DNA of 64,000 nt from Streptomyces sp. JH34 (GCF_029428875.1 NZ_JAJSOO010000001.1:5580001-5644000), one strand, 5' to 3'. Counted from the stretch's first letter, positions 36,001 through 44,933 are shown. The notes: generated by a model not told the origin, from the sequence alone. A program made the numbers and translations.

Positions 36001-37636
36001 CGCCAAGACCCGGCACTCCACCCCCGGCGTCGGACTGATCTCGCCCCCGCCGCACCACGACATCTACTCCATCGAGGACCTGGCTCAGCTGATCCACGAC
36101 CTCAAGAACGCCAACCCGGCGGCCCGCGTCCACGTGAAGCTGGTCTCCGAGGTCGGCGTCGGCACGGTCGCCGCGGGCGTCTCCAAGGCCCACGCGGACG
36201 TCGTCCTCATCTCCGGACACGACGGCGGCACGGGCGCCTCCCCGCTCACCTCGCTCAAGCACGCGGGCGGCCCCTGGGAGCTCGGCCTCGCCGAGACCCA
36301 GCAGACCCTGCTGCTCAACGGCCTGCGCGACCGCATCGTCGTCCAGACCGACGGCCAGCTCAAGACCGGCCGCGACGTCGTCATCGCCGCACTGCTGGGC
36401 GCCGAGGAGTTCGGTTTCGCGACCGCGCCGCTCGTCGTCTCCGGCTGCGTCATGATGCGCGTCTGCCACCTCGACACCTGCCCGGTCGGCATCGCCACCC
36501 AGAACCCCGTCCTGCGCGACCGGTTCTCCGGCAAGGCCGAGTACATCGTCAACTTCTTCGAGTTCATCGCCGAAGAGGTCCGCGAGATCCTCGCCGAGCT
36601 CGGCTTCCGCACGATCGAGGAGGCCGTCGGCCACGCCGAACTCCTCGACACCGAGCGGGCCGTCACCCACTGGAAGGCGCAGGGCCTCGAGCTCGCACCC
36701 CTCTTCCACGTGCCCGAGCTCCCCGAGGGCGCGGTGCGCCACCAGATCGCCGAGCAGGACCACGGCCTGGCCAAGGCACTCGACAACGAGCTCATCAAGC
36801 TCGCCGCCGACGCCCTGGGCGCCGACAGCGCCGAGGCCGCCCAGCCCGTCCGCGCGCAGATCGCGATCCGCAACATCAACCGGACCGTCGGCACCATGCT
36901 CGGCCACGAGGTGACCAAGAAGTTCGGCGGTGCGGGCCTGCCCGACGACACCATCGACATCACCTTCACCGGGTCCGCCGGCCAGTCCTTCGGCGCGTTC
37001 GTACCACGCGGTGTCACCCTGCGCCTGGAGGGCGACGCCAACGACTACGTCGGCAAGGGCCTCTCCGGCGGCCGCGTCATCGTCCGCCCGGACCGCGGCG
37101 CCGACCACCTCGCCGAGTACTCCACCATCGCCGGCAACACCATCGGCTACGGTGCGACCGGCGGCGAGCTGTTCCTCCGCGGACGCACCGGCGAACGCTT
37201 CTGCGTCCGCAACTCCGGTGCCACGGTCGTCTCGGAAGGCGTGGGCGACCACGGCTGCGAGTACATGACCGGCGGCCACGCCGTCGTCCTCGGTGAGACG
37301 GGACGCAACTTCGCCGCGGGCATGTCCGGCGGTGTCGCGTACGTCGTCGACCTCGACCTCGACAACGTCAACACCGGCAACCTCGGCGCCGTCGAGACCC
37401 TCGACGACACCGACAAGCAGTGGCTGCACGACGTCGTGCGCCGCCACCAGGAGGAGACCGGGTCCACGGTCGCCGGGAAGCTGCTGGCCGACTGGGACTC
37501 CTCGGCCGCCCGCTTCAGCAAGATCATCCCGTCCACCTACAAGGCAGTGCTCGCCGCCAAGGACGCCGCTGAGCTCGCCGGTCTCTCCGAGCAGGAGACC
37601 ACCGAGAAGATGATGGAGGCGGCGACCAATGGCTGA
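33077..37636 (+). CDS. gltB: Glutamate synthase large subunit
   Basis: Makes two glutamates from glutamine and 2-oxoglutarate with electrons from GltD. A full-length 1519-aa protein. A 27-residue propeptide precedes the class II glutaminase nucleophile C28 in HDACGVGF. Later domains are the central domain, the FMN/synthase barrel with the GGKSNTGEGGED loop and a [3Fe-4S] cluster at C1124, C1130 and C1135, and the C-terminal glycine-rich helix domain. GGGAGAG lies before the ATG. The stop overlaps gltD by 8 nt. Confidence 0.97.
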   Translation: MRSDAWSPMDGRPAQQGMYDPRNEHDACGVGFVATLTGVASHELVEQALTVLRNLEHRGATGSEPDSGDGAGILLQVPDAFLREEAGFELPEAGSYAVGIAFLPAEDSTDAVKQIEKIAVEEGLDVLGWRQVPVTPDILGKGARAVMPEFRQIVVADGVSTGIALDRKAFVLRKRAEREAGVYFPSLSARTIVYKGMLTTGQLEPFFPDLSDRRFATTVALVHSRFSTNTFPSWPLAHPYRFVAHNGEINTVKGNRNWMKARESQLASSLFGEAQLDRIFPVCTPDASDSASFDEVLELLHLGGRSLPHSVLMMVPEAWENHASMDPARRAFYQYHSTMMEPWDGPACVTFTDGVQVGAVLDRNGLRPGRYWVTDDGLVVLSSEVGVLDIDPAKVVRKGRLQPGRMFLVDTAEHRIIEDDEIKASLAAENPYEEWLETGEIELEDLPEREHIVHTHASVTRRQQTFGYTEEELRVLLAPMARTAGEPLGSMGTDSPIAALSERPRLLFDYFTQLFAQVTNPPLDAIREELVTSLRSSLGTQGNLLEPSAASCRSVTLPFPVIDNDELAKLIHINADGDMPGMKAATLSGLYRVSGGGDALAARIEEITNEVDAAIEDGARLIVLSDRHSDAEHAPIPSLLLTSAVHHHLIRTKQRTQVGLLVEAGDVREVHHVALLIGYGAAAVNPYLAMESVEDLVRAGTFIEGIEPELAIRNLIYALGKGVLKVMSKMGISTVASYRGAQVFEAVGLDEAFVAQYFNGTATKIGGAGLDVVAKEVAARHTKAYPASGIAASHRALEIGGEYQWRREGEPHLFDPETVFRLQHATRNRRYDIFKKYTGRVNEQSERLMTLRGLFGFKSGREPISIDEVESAAEIVKRFSTGAMSYGSISQEAHETLAVAMNQLGGKSNTGEGGEDAERLYDPARRSAIKQVASGRFGVTSEYLVNADDIQIKMAQGAKPGEGGQLPGHKVYPWVAKTRHSTPGVGLISPPPHHDIYSIEDLAQLIHDLKNANPAARVHVKLVSEVGVGTVAAGVSKAHADVVLISGHDGGTGASPLTSLKHAGGPWELGLAETQQTLLLNGLRDRIVVQTDGQLKTGRDVVIAALLGAEEFGFATAPLVVSGCVMMRVCHLDTCPVGIATQNPVLRDRFSGKAEYIVNFFEFIAEEVREILAELGFRTIEEAVGHAELLDTERAVTHWKAQGLELAPLFHVPELPEGAVRHQIAEQDHGLAKALDNELIKLAADALGADSAEAAQPVRAQIAIRNINRTVGTMLGHEVTKKFGGAGLPDDTIDITFTGSAGQSFGAFVPRGVTLRLEGDANDYVGKGLSGGRVIVRPDRGADHLAEYSTIAGNTIGYGATGGELFLRGRTGERFCVRNSGATVVSEGVGDHGCEYMTGGHAVVLGETGRNFAAGMSGGVAYVVDLDLDNVNTGNLGAVETLDDTDKQWLHDVVRRHQEETGSTVAGKLLADWDSSAARFSKIIPSTYKAVLAAKDAAELAGLSEQETTEKMMEAATNG

Positions 37637-39089
37637 CCCCAAGGGCTTCCTGACCACCGGACGCGAGGTCGCCCAGACCCGCCCCGTCGGCGAGCGCGTC
37701 AAGGACTGGAACGAGGTCTACGTTCCGGGATCGCTGCTCCCGATCATCAGCAAGCAGGCCGGACGCTGCATGGACTGCGGCATCCCCTTCTGCCACAACG
37801 GCTGTCCGCTCGGAAACCTCATCCCCGAGTGGAACGACTACGCCTACCGCGAGGACTGGTCGGCGGCGTCCGAGCGCCTCCACGCCACGAACAACTTCCC
37901 GGAGTTCACGGGCCGCCTGTGCCCCGCTCCGTGCGAGTCGGCGTGCGTCCTCGGCATCAACCAGCCGGCCGTCACCATCAAGAACGTCGAAGTCAGCATC
38001 ATCGACAAGGCGTGGGACAGCGGCGACGTCACCCCGCAGCCGCCCGAGCGCCTCTCCGGCAAGACCGTCGCCGTCATCGGCTCGGGCCCGGCGGGGCTCG
38101 CCGCCGCCCAGCAGCTGACGCGGGCCGGTCACACGGTTGCCGTCTTCGAGCGCGCGGACCGCATCGGGGGCCTCCTCCGCTACGGCATCCCCGAGTTCAA
38201 GATGGAGAAGTCGCACATCAACCGCCGCATCGAGCAGATGCGCGCGGAGGGCACCAAGTTCCGCACGGAGGTGGAGATCGGCAAGGACATCGACGCCGCC
38301 AAGCTCCGCCGCCGCTACGACGCGGTCGTCATCGCCGCCGGTGCCACCGTCTCCCGCGACCTGCCCGTCCCGGGCCGTGAGCTGAACGGCGTGCACTTCG
38401 CGATGGAGTACCTCCCGCTCGCCAACAAGGTGCAGGAGGGCGACCTGACGGTCTCCCCGATCACCGCCGAGGGCAAGCACGTCGTCGTCATCGGCGGCGG
38501 CGACACCGGCGCCGACTGCGTCGGCACCGCCCACCGGCAGGGCGCGGCCTCCGTCACCCAGCTGGAGATCATGCCGCAGCCGGGCGAGGAGCGTAACGCC
38601 AACCAGCCCTGGCCGACCTTCCCCATGCTCTACAAGGTCACCTCCGCGCACGAGGAGGGCGGCGAGCGGATCTACTCCGTCTCCACCACCCACTTCGAGG
38701 GCGACGAGGACGGCAACGTCCAGTCCCTGCACCTCATCGAGGTGGAGTTCAAGGACGGCAAGCTGGAGCAGAAGGCCGGCACGGAGCGGGTCATCCCCGC
38801 CCAGCTCGTCACCCTGGCCATGGGCTTCACCGGCACCGACCAGGCCAACGGCCTCGTCCAGCAGTTCGGCGTCGAGCTCGACGAGCGCGGCAACGTCGCA
38901 CGCGACGAGACCTACGCGACCAACGTCGACGGCGTCTACGTCGCCGGTGACGCGGGCCGCGGCCAGTCCCTCATCGTGTGGGCCATCGCCGAGGGCCGCT
39001 CCGCTGCGCGCGGCGTGGACCGCTTCCTGACCGGGACGAGCGCACTGCACGCCCCGATCCGCCCGACGGACCGTTCCCTGATGGTCTGA
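37629..39089 (+). CDS. gltD: Glutamate synthase small subunit
   Basis: NADPH-oxidising flavoprotein partner of GltB. A 486-aa protein with two [4Fe-4S] cysteine groups (C47, C50, C55, C59 and C98, C102, C106), an FAD-binding GSGPAGLAAAQQL and an NADPH-binding GGGDTGADCVGT. The C-terminal GDAGRGQSLIVWAI closes the FAD site. The ATG overlaps gltB by 8 nt. A hairpin follows. Confidence 0.97.
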   Translation: MADPKGFLTTGREVAQTRPVGERVKDWNEVYVPGSLLPIISKQAGRCMDCGIPFCHNGCPLGNLIPEWNDYAYREDWSAASERLHATNNFPEFTGRLCPAPCESACVLGINQPAVTIKNVEVSIIDKAWDSGDVTPQPPERLSGKTVAVIGSGPAGLAAAQQLTRAGHTVAVFERADRIGGLLRYGIPEFKMEKSHINRRIEQMRAEGTKFRTEVEIGKDIDAAKLRRRYDAVVIAAGATVSRDLPVPGRELNGVHFAMEYLPLANKVQEGDLTVSPITAEGKHVVVIGGGDTGADCVGTAHRQGAASVTQLEIMPQPGEERNANQPWPTFPMLYKVTSAHEEGGERIYSVSTTHFEGDEDGNVQSLHLIEVEFKDGKLEQKAGTERVIPAQLVTLAMGFTGTDQANGLVQQFGVELDERGNVARDETYATNVDGVYVAGDAGRGQSLIVWAIAEGRSAARGVDRFLTGTSALHAPIRPTDRSLMV

Positions 39090-39132
39090 CCACGGCACAC
39101 AGACGTCCCGTACAACGGCGTACGGAACTGAA

Positions 39133-39176
39133 CGCGGCGCCCGCCCCGTCCCCGACCGGACACGGCGGGCGCCGCG
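39133..39176. terminator. Terminator between gltD and the convergent transporter
   Basis: Perfect 13-bp GC-only stem (39133-39145 with 39164-39176) with an 18-nt loop in the gap between convergent genes. Confidence 0.65.
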
Positions 39177-39216
39177 GCGCGTCCGGGCGCGCTCAGCGGG
39201 GCGTGGGTTCAGGTGA

Positions 39217-40473
39217 TCAGCTGATCAGCGCCAGCGCGGACACGGCTGCCAGGGTGCCCGTCACCGACAGCACCAGGCCGGTACCGAGGAAGCGGCCCAT
39301 ACCGATCCGCGTCCCGTGCCAGCGGCACCGCTCGAACCACAGCAGCGTCGCCAGCGACGCCCACGGCGTGACGAGGGGACCCACGTTCACCCCGACCAGC
39401 AGCGCCAGCAACTGGTCGTGATTCCCCACCGGCACGACCGCCTCGCCCGCCAGATACGCCGGCAGGTTGTTCAGGACGTTCGACAGCCCCGCGCCCACCG
39501 CCGCGGACCGCAGCATCCCCACGAAGCCGTCGTCCGAGCCGAGCGCGGACTCCAGCAGCGCGTGCAGACCGTGCGCGCCGACGGTCGCCACCACCAGGAA
39601 CATCCCCGGTACCAGCACCAGCAGCCGCCACGGCACCAGGGACAGCCGCAGCTCCTGCCTGCGCCGCACGGCGAACGCCACCACGACCACCACCATCGCG
39701 GTCAGCGACGCCGACCACAGCGGAACGTCCGCCACCAGGATCGCCAGCAGGAAGCCCGCACAGGCCACCGAGCAGATCCGCAGCAGGACGGGGTCCCCGG
39801 CCACCGGAGGACCCGGCGGGGTGTACCGGTCCGCGCCGCGCCGGCCACGACGCCAGTAGAAGACCCACAGGCACACCGACGTCACAGCGATCGCGGCGAG
39901 CTGGGGCAGCAGCATCACCGCGGCGAGACCGGACGGCGACAGCGCCACCCGGTCCGCCGCCAGCAGATTCGTCAGGTTGGAGACCGGCAGCAGCAGACTC
40001 GCGGTGTTGGCGAGCCACACCGTCGTCATCGCCAGCGGCACCGCCGCGATCCCCACCCGAGTGGCCAGGGCCAGCATGACCGGGGTCAGCAGCACCGCCG
40101 TGGTGTCCAGATTCAGCGTGATCGTGGTCAGTGAGGCGAACAGCACGCACAGCCCGAAGAGCAGCGGATAGCGCCCGCGCCCCGCCCGTGCCACCCAGGT
40201 CGACACCACGTCGAAGACCTGGGCCCGGCCCGTCAGCTCGGCCATCACGATCACGGTGCCCAGGAACACCACCAGCGGCCCCACACGCCGCATCTCCTCC
40301 GCTGCGGCACCCGAGGGCAGCAGCCCCGTGACCACAGCGAGCAGCCCCAGGAACAGCAGAGCCCCGGCGAGCCAGTCGAGCGGGTGCAGCCGCCGGAGGA
40401 TCCCGCCCGGCCCGTCGGCCGGTCCACCGCTCCCCGAGCCCGCGGCCTCCGCTTCCGACACCTCTCTCACCAT
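39217..40473 (-). CDS. SLC13/ArsB-type ion transporter
   Basis: A 418-aa membrane protein of the ion-transporter superfamily with about eleven helices in two inverted halves, each with a conserved loop: LNLDTTAVLLTPVM in the first and GLSNVLNNLPAYL in the second. Family members export arsenite or import dicarboxylates. No arsR or arsC is nearby, so arsenite is only one possibility. The ATG at 40473 begins MVREVSEAEA. It is followed on the minus strand by gltD's convergent terminator. Confidence 0.85.
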   Translation of the reverse strand: MVREVSEAEAAGSGSGGPADGPGGILRRLHPLDWLAGALLFLGLLAVVTGLLPSGAAAEEMRRVGPLVVFLGTVIVMAELTGRAQVFDVVSTWVARAGRGRYPLLFGLCVLFASLTTITLNLDTTAVLLTPVMLALATRVGIAAVPLAMTTVWLANTASLLLPVSNLTNLLAADRVALSPSGLAAVMLLPQLAAIAVTSVCLWVFYWRRGRRGADRYTPPGPPVAGDPVLLRICSVACAGFLLAILVADVPLWSASLTAMVVVVVAFAVRRRQELRLSLVPWRLLVLVPGMFLVVATVGAHGLHALLESALGSDDGFVGMLRSAAVGAGLSNVLNNLPAYLAGEAVVPVGNHDQLLALLVGVNVGPLVTPWASLATLLWFERCRWHGTRIGMGRFLGTGLVLSVTGTLAAVSALALIS

Positions 40474-40546
40474 GAAACGATGGTCCCAGAAGGCGGACCC
40501 GGCTCACGTACCGGAGGATCCGGCCGCCACGCCGTCAGAGCGGCCG

Positions 40547-41458
40547 TCACGCCCCGGTCAGAGCGACCGTCCGCAGGGCGACCACCACTGCCAGCAGCAC
40601 GACCAGGACCGCCCCGCCCGCCAGCTGCGCCGCGGACGTGCGCAGCCTGGCCGGCGCGTACGCGAGCCCGTAGGTCACCAGCCCGCCGGTCAGCAGCCCG
40701 CCGAGGTGCCCCTCCCATGAGGTGAACGCGGCGGAGATGACCATCCAGAGCAGGAACCCCGCCATGAAGCGGTTGACCGGCCGCATGTCATGGCCCAGAC
40801 GCCGGTTGATGACGTAGAAGGACGCCGCCAGACCGAAGATCGCCCCCGAGGCGCCGACCGCCGTCGTCTCCGGCGAGACCAGGTACACCAGGACCGAACC
40901 GCCCACCGCCGACAGCAGATACAGCGCGAGATACCGCGCCCGGCCGAGCTGGCCCTCCACCATCCGGCCGAGGTTCCACAGCGCGAACATGTTGAAGACC
41001 AGGTGCATCACACCGAACGACGCGTCCGGCGGCAGATGCAGGAAGGCACCCGTCAGCAGCCGGTACCACTCCCCGTCGGCCACCCCGGTCAGCTCGAGCC
41101 CGGGGTAGGCCTCGCCCTTGTAGTAGTACTGCACGCCCGACGGATCGACGAGAACCGCACCGAGCATCCCGAACCGGTCCACGGTCTCGGACCTGAACAC
41201 CTCGACCACGTACGCGACGATGTTCAGCGCCATCAGCACGTAGGTCACGACCGGCGCGGCGGCGCCCGTCACCGCCCCGCCGAACAGCGAACGGGCCTGA
41301 CGGACCGAACGCTGCCCCTCCTTCACGCACTCCACACAGTGGTGCCCGACCGACGCCTCACGCATGCAGTCCGGGCAGATGTACCGGTCGCAGCGCGTGC
41401 AGCGCACATACGCCTCCTGCGACGGATGGCGGTAACACGTGGTGGCGGCGGCCTCCAT
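40547..41458 (-). CDS. Rhomboid intramembrane serine protease with N-terminal zinc motif
   Basis: A 303-aa protein. Residues 8-45 hold a B-box-like zinc motif (C8, H11, C20, C23, C28, C31, H39/H40, C41, C44); then come six or seven helices with the rhomboid site: N156 in HLVFNMFAL, nucleophile S204 in GASGAIFG and H251 in EGHLGGLLTG. It cleaves membrane proteins inside the bilayer; target unknown. The ATG at 41458 has GAAGGAG 6 nt upstream, better than the ATG at 41473. Confidence 0.92.
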   Translation of the reverse strand: MEAAATTCYRHPSQEAYVRCTRCDRYICPDCMREASVGHHCVECVKEGQRSVRQARSLFGGAVTGAAAPVVTYVLMALNIVAYVVEVFRSETVDRFGMLGAVLVDPSGVQYYYKGEAYPGLELTGVADGEWYRLLTGAFLHLPPDASFGVMHLVFNMFALWNLGRMVEGQLGRARYLALYLLSAVGGSVLVYLVSPETTAVGASGAIFGLAASFYVINRRLGHDMRPVNRFMAGFLLWMVISAAFTSWEGHLGGLLTGGLVTYGLAYAPARLRTSAAQLAGGAVLVVLLAVVVALRTVALTGA

Positions 41459-41701
41459 GGCCGGCTCCTTCATTCGTCGACGGGGAGGAGCGCCGCAGGG
41501 GGCGGCGGCGCTCAAGATAGCGAACGGCGGTGAGGAGCGGCACAACCGGGTGCCGCGGCGTCACCCGCCCGCGACCACCGCGACCACCGGGGCGGTCGGG
41601 CGGCCCCGGCGCACCCGGGACGTGCGGCGCCGACGTCCGATCAGGTGACATGCCCGGACTCCGGGGAAACACGACAGGAGACGTCCTGATCCAGCGGTTC
41701 G

Positions 41702-42223
41702 ATGGCCCCCATGACATCGACCGTGACACCGAGTTCATGGCAGGACTTCCGCGCGGCTGAGCCCGCCTTCGCCGACACCGTGCGCGAACGGTTCCAGCTG
41801 TACAGGCACCACGTCCTGGCGACCCTGCGCGTGGACGGATCACCCCGGGTCACCGGCCTGGAGGTGGAGTTCCGCATGGACGCCCTGTGGTTCGGCATGA
41901 TGCCGAACTCCCGCAAGGCCCTGGACCTGCGGCGCGACCCGCGCTTCGCCGTCCAGGCCAACCCGGGGCCCGACGCCGAGATGACCGACGGGGACATCCG
42001 TGTCTCCGGGCGTGCCGTGGAGATCACCGACGCCGCCGTGCTGGCCCGCTTCGTCGAGGAGGTGACCCCGCCGGAGCCCTTCCTCCTCTTCCGCGCCGAC
42101 CCCGCGGAAGTGGTCCGCACCGGACTCGACGGCGACGACCTCGTCGTCCAGGTCTGGCGCCCCGGCCACCCCCTGCGCACGCTGCGCAGGGCTGCCGACG
42201 ACAGCCCCGTACGCGAGTCGTGA
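41702..42223 (+). CDS. Pyridoxamine 5'-phosphate oxidase-family protein
   Basis: A 173-aa split-barrel flavin/F420-type protein. The segment RHHVLATLRVDGSPRVTGLE is typical of the family, as are FGMMPNSRKALDLRRDPRFA and VSGRAVEI. Members use FMN, F420 or heme, and which is used here is not clear. ATG 41702 is followed three codons later by a second ATG (41711). Divergent from the rhomboid gene. Confidence 0.85.
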   Translation: MAPMTSTVTPSSWQDFRAAEPAFADTVRERFQLYRHHVLATLRVDGSPRVTGLEVEFRMDALWFGMMPNSRKALDLRRDPRFAVQANPGPDAEMTDGDIRVSGRAVEITDAAVLARFVEEVTPPEPFLLFRADPAEVVRTGLDGDDLVVQVWRPGHPLRTLRRAADDSPVRES

Positions 42224-42766
42224 CCGGAATGCCCGCCGGCGGCTCTGCCACCACCTCGACTCGAAGGAGTCGACGGCCGACGCGATCCTCTCCACCACTC
42301 GTCCGGCGTAACACCCCGCCACGGATCCGGCCGTCCCACGACCTGCGACCCGAGGCGCTCCGCTGCGGCATCCGGGTGAACCCGCCCCGTGCGTGGGCGC
42401 CGGACGCCTCCGACGACGCGGCCGGGGGAGACGTCCCACCGGTCCCGCGGCCGGTGCACGGCCTCGGGAGAACAGGGCGGGAAGCCTCCCGGAACGACTT
42501 CGGAACACGGTGTGAACCGTCCGTGCCGCCGCGTCCGCCGGCGGATTCCCCGACGCGCCGTCGCGGAGTGATCTGCCGCTCGACGACAGAACGTGCTACG
42601 GTTGCCGAGTTGCAGTTTTGGTACCCATGAACTTTATGTGCGCCTGACGGGAACCCTCCTCAGGCGCTTTATTGTTTTCCGGCTTTCTCCGGATGGGGCT
42701 CAATGCGGCGACTTGGAATTCGTAAAGTGCGGATTTCCGGCACTGCACCTCTTTTAGGAGAATGAC
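42224..42766. other. 543-nt region without a gene, holding the cold-shock leader
   Basis: The first 350 nt show only short unlikely reading frames. From about 42590 the sequence becomes clearly AT-richer than the rest of the window and holds a promoter-like TACGGT (42597-42602), a 6-codon ORF MNFMCA (42627-42647) and a terminator-like hairpin, all upstream of the cold-shock gene. Confidence 0.55.
42640..42678 (+). promoter_or_regulatory. Terminator-like hairpin in the cold-shock mRNA leader
   Basis: An 8-bp stem GCGCCTGA/TCAGGCGC (42640-42647 with 42660-42667) is followed by TTTATTGTTTT, a rare T-rich run for this genome. Lying 90 nt before the cold-shock gene, it could be an attenuator or a temperature-responsive structure. 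The stop of a six-codon ORF (42627-42647) lies in its left arm. Confidence 0.55.
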
Positions 42767-42970
42767 ATGGCTACTGGAACCGTGAAGTGGTTCAACTCGG
42801 AAAAGGGCTTCGGCTTCATCGAGCAGGACGGCGGCGGCGCCGACGTCTTCGCCCACTACTCCAACATCGCCACCTCGGGCTTCCGTGAGCTCCAGGAGGG
42901 CCAGAAGGTCTCCTTCGACGTCACGCAGGGCCAGAAGGGCCCGCAGGCGGAGAACATCGTCCCGGCCTAA
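42767..42970 (+). CDS. CspA-family cold-shock protein
   Basis: A 67-aa cold-shock domain protein that binds single-stranded RNA/DNA. RNP1 is KGFGFIEQ and RNP2 is DVFAHYSNI; the start MATGTVKWFN is the streptomycete SC7.0/ScoF form. TAGGAG lies 7 nt before the ATG. A strong terminator follows and the next gene is a DEAD-box helicase, another RNA-remodelling protein. Confidence 0.96.
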   Translation: MATGTVKWFNSEKGFGFIEQDGGGADVFAHYSNIATSGFRELQEGQKVSFDVTQGQKGPQAENIVPA

Positions 42971-42992
42971 TCGCCGGACGCGTACCTCGCAG

Positions 42993-43025
42993 CCGGGGCC
43001 CGCACCGTCAAGGTGCGGGCCCCGG
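42993..43025 (+). terminator. Terminator after the cold-shock gene
   Basis: Perfect 14-bp stem (42993-43006 with 43012-43025), loop GTCAA, followed by TTTGTGCTGTTT. This is the closest to a textbook intrinsic terminator in the window. Confidence 0.88.
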
Positions 43026-43173
43026 TTTGTGCTGTTTCCGACTCGTCGTCACCCCCGGTTCAGGCCCAGCCACCGGGACACCTGCTCTGTGCATGCATCC
43101 TGGGGCGCACAGATCCGAGCAGTCCGCAGCAGTCGGCAGTGATCCCAGGAATCCCCCAGGAGGGAAATTCCGT

Positions 43174-44892
43174 ATGACCCGCTCCGAACGCCAGGACCGA
43201 CCGACCCGCAACCGCCCCATAAAGGGCCGCGGCACGGACCGGCCGCAGACGAACACCCGAGGCGCGGGCCGCGCCCCGGCACGCCGCAGGCCCGCACCGC
43301 CCCAGGGCGGCGAATTCGCCCTGCCGCAGACCGTCACCCCCGCGCTTCCGGCCGTCGAGTCGTTCGAGGCGCTCGACATGCCCGCCGCGCTGCTGAAGAC
43401 CCTCGCCGCGCAGGGCGTGACCGAGCCCTTCCCCATCCAGGGCGCCACCCTCCCGAACTCGCTGGCCGGCCGTGACATCCTCGGCCGCGGCCGCACCGGC
43501 TCGGGCAAGACGCTGGCCTTCGGCCTCGCGCTGCTCGCCCGCACCGCGGGACGCCGCTCGGAGCCGCACGCCCCGCTGGCACTCGTCCTCGTCCCCACCC
43601 GGGAACTCGCCCAGCAGGTCACCGACGCGCTGACGCCGTACGCGACCGCCGTGAACCTGCGCGTCGCCACCGTCGTGGGCGGCATGTCGATCAGCAGGCA
43701 GTCCGGTGCGCTGCGCCGTGGCGCCGAAGTCCTGGTCGCCACGCCCGGCCGCCTCAAGGACCTCATCGAGCGCGGTGACTGCCGGCTCGACGCGGTGTCC
43801 GTCACCGTCCTCGACGAGGCCGACCAGATGGCCGACATGGGCTTCATGCCGCAGGTCGTCGCGCTCCTCAAGCAGGTCGAGCCGGACGGGCAGCGGATGC
43901 TGTTCTCGGCGACCCTCGACAAGAACATCGACCGGCTGGTCAAGATGTTCCTCACCGACCCGGTGGTGCACTCGGTCGACCCGTCGGCCGGCGCCGTCAC
44001 CACCATGGAGCACCACGTGCTGCACGTGGCGGACGAGACGGACAAGAAGGCCGTCGCCACCCGCATCGCGGCCCGCGACGGTCGCGTGATCATGTTCGTG
44101 GACACCAAGCGAGGCGCGGACCGCTTCGCCAAGCGGCTCCTCGCCAGCGGTGTGCGCGCCGCGGCCCTGCACGGCGGACGCTCCCAGCCGCAGCGCAACC
44201 GGACGCTGGACCAGTTCAAGACCGGCGAGGTCACCGCGCTCGTCGCGACGAACGTGGCGGCACGAGGCATCCACGTCGACGACCTGGACCTCGTCGTCAA
44301 CGTGGACCCGCCCACCGACCACAAGGACTACCTCCACCGGGGCGGGCGCACCGCCCGTGCCGGGGAGTCGGGCAGCGTCGTCACGCTCGTACTGCCCGAC
44401 GAGAAGCGCGACATGACCCGGCTCATGCAGGACGCCGGCATCGCACCGCTCACCACCCGGATCAAGTCCAGCGACGAGGAACTCAGCCGCATCACGGGCG
44501 CCCGTGAGCCGTCCGGCGTCGCGGTCGTCATCGAGGTGCCGGAGCCGACGCAGCCCAAGCCGCGCACGCGCGGCGGGAGCCAGGGATCAGGCTCGGCCAC
44601 GGGCGGGTCGTTCCGCTCGGGCAGCCGTGGCCGCGGCCGGGGCCGTAGCGGCACATCCGGTGCGGGAGCGGGCTCCGGCGCCGCTCAGGGCACCGGAGGC
44701 GCGGCCCGCGGCGGTGCGGGCGGCGGCGCGCGTGGTGCCGCCGGTGGCGGCAACGGCGGTGCCCGCGGCAACGGCGGAGCGCCTCGCGGTGGAGCCGGCG
44801 GCGCGGGCGGCTCCGGCCGCGGCGCCGGGGCCGGCCGGGCGGGCGGCACGGGGCGCGGCAACGCTCCCGGCCGCGGACGCCGGGCGGCATGA
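43174..44892 (+). CDS. DEAD-box ATP-dependent RNA helicase
   Basis: A 572-aa helicase. The N-terminus (1-45) is basic. The RecA1 motifs are GRTGSGKT, PTRELAQQ, TPGRL, the DEAD box in VLDEADQMAD and FSAT. RecA2 has MFVDTKRGADR, ARGIHVDDLDLVVN and HRGGRTARAG. From about residue 460 a glycine/arginine-rich RGG-like tail follows, probably RNA-binding. ATG 43174 with AGGAGGG upstream. Adjacent to the cold-shock gene, it fits a role unwinding RNA in the cold. Confidence 0.95.
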   Translation: MTRSERQDRPTRNRPIKGRGTDRPQTNTRGAGRAPARRRPAPPQGGEFALPQTVTPALPAVESFEALDMPAALLKTLAAQGVTEPFPIQGATLPNSLAGRDILGRGRTGSGKTLAFGLALLARTAGRRSEPHAPLALVLVPTRELAQQVTDALTPYATAVNLRVATVVGGMSISRQSGALRRGAEVLVATPGRLKDLIERGDCRLDAVSVTVLDEADQMADMGFMPQVVALLKQVEPDGQRMLFSATLDKNIDRLVKMFLTDPVVHSVDPSAGAVTTMEHHVLHVADETDKKAVATRIAARDGRVIMFVDTKRGADRFAKRLLASGVRAAALHGGRSQPQRNRTLDQFKTGEVTALVATNVAARGIHVDDLDLVVNVDPPTDHKDYLHRGGRTARAGESGSVVTLVLPDEKRDMTRLMQDAGIAPLTTRIKSSDEELSRITGAREPSGVAVVIEVPEPTQPKPRTRGGSQGSGSATGGSFRSGSRGRGRGRSGTSGAGAGSGAAQGTGGAARGGAGGGARGAAGGGNGGARGNGGAPRGGAGGAGGSGRGAGAGRAGGTGRGNAPGRGRRAA

Positions 44893-44898
44893 CCCGCG

Positions 44899-44933
44899 GG
44901 ACGTGGTGACCGGCGCTGCCGGTCACCACGTCC
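44899..44933. terminator. Bidirectional terminator after the helicase
   Basis: Perfect 16-bp stem (44899-44914 with 44918-44933) with loop GCT between convergent genes, 6 nt after the helicase stop. Confidence 0.8.

Noticed and set aside
32549..37702. A 1700-codon antisense frame opposite gltB
   Set aside because: Antisense shadow of a highly conserved gene; valine/glycine/aspartate-rich with no domain.
42596..42856. 86-codon antisense frame over the cold-shock gene start
   Set aside because: Covers a conserved gene on the other strand and runs into the leader without a start signal.
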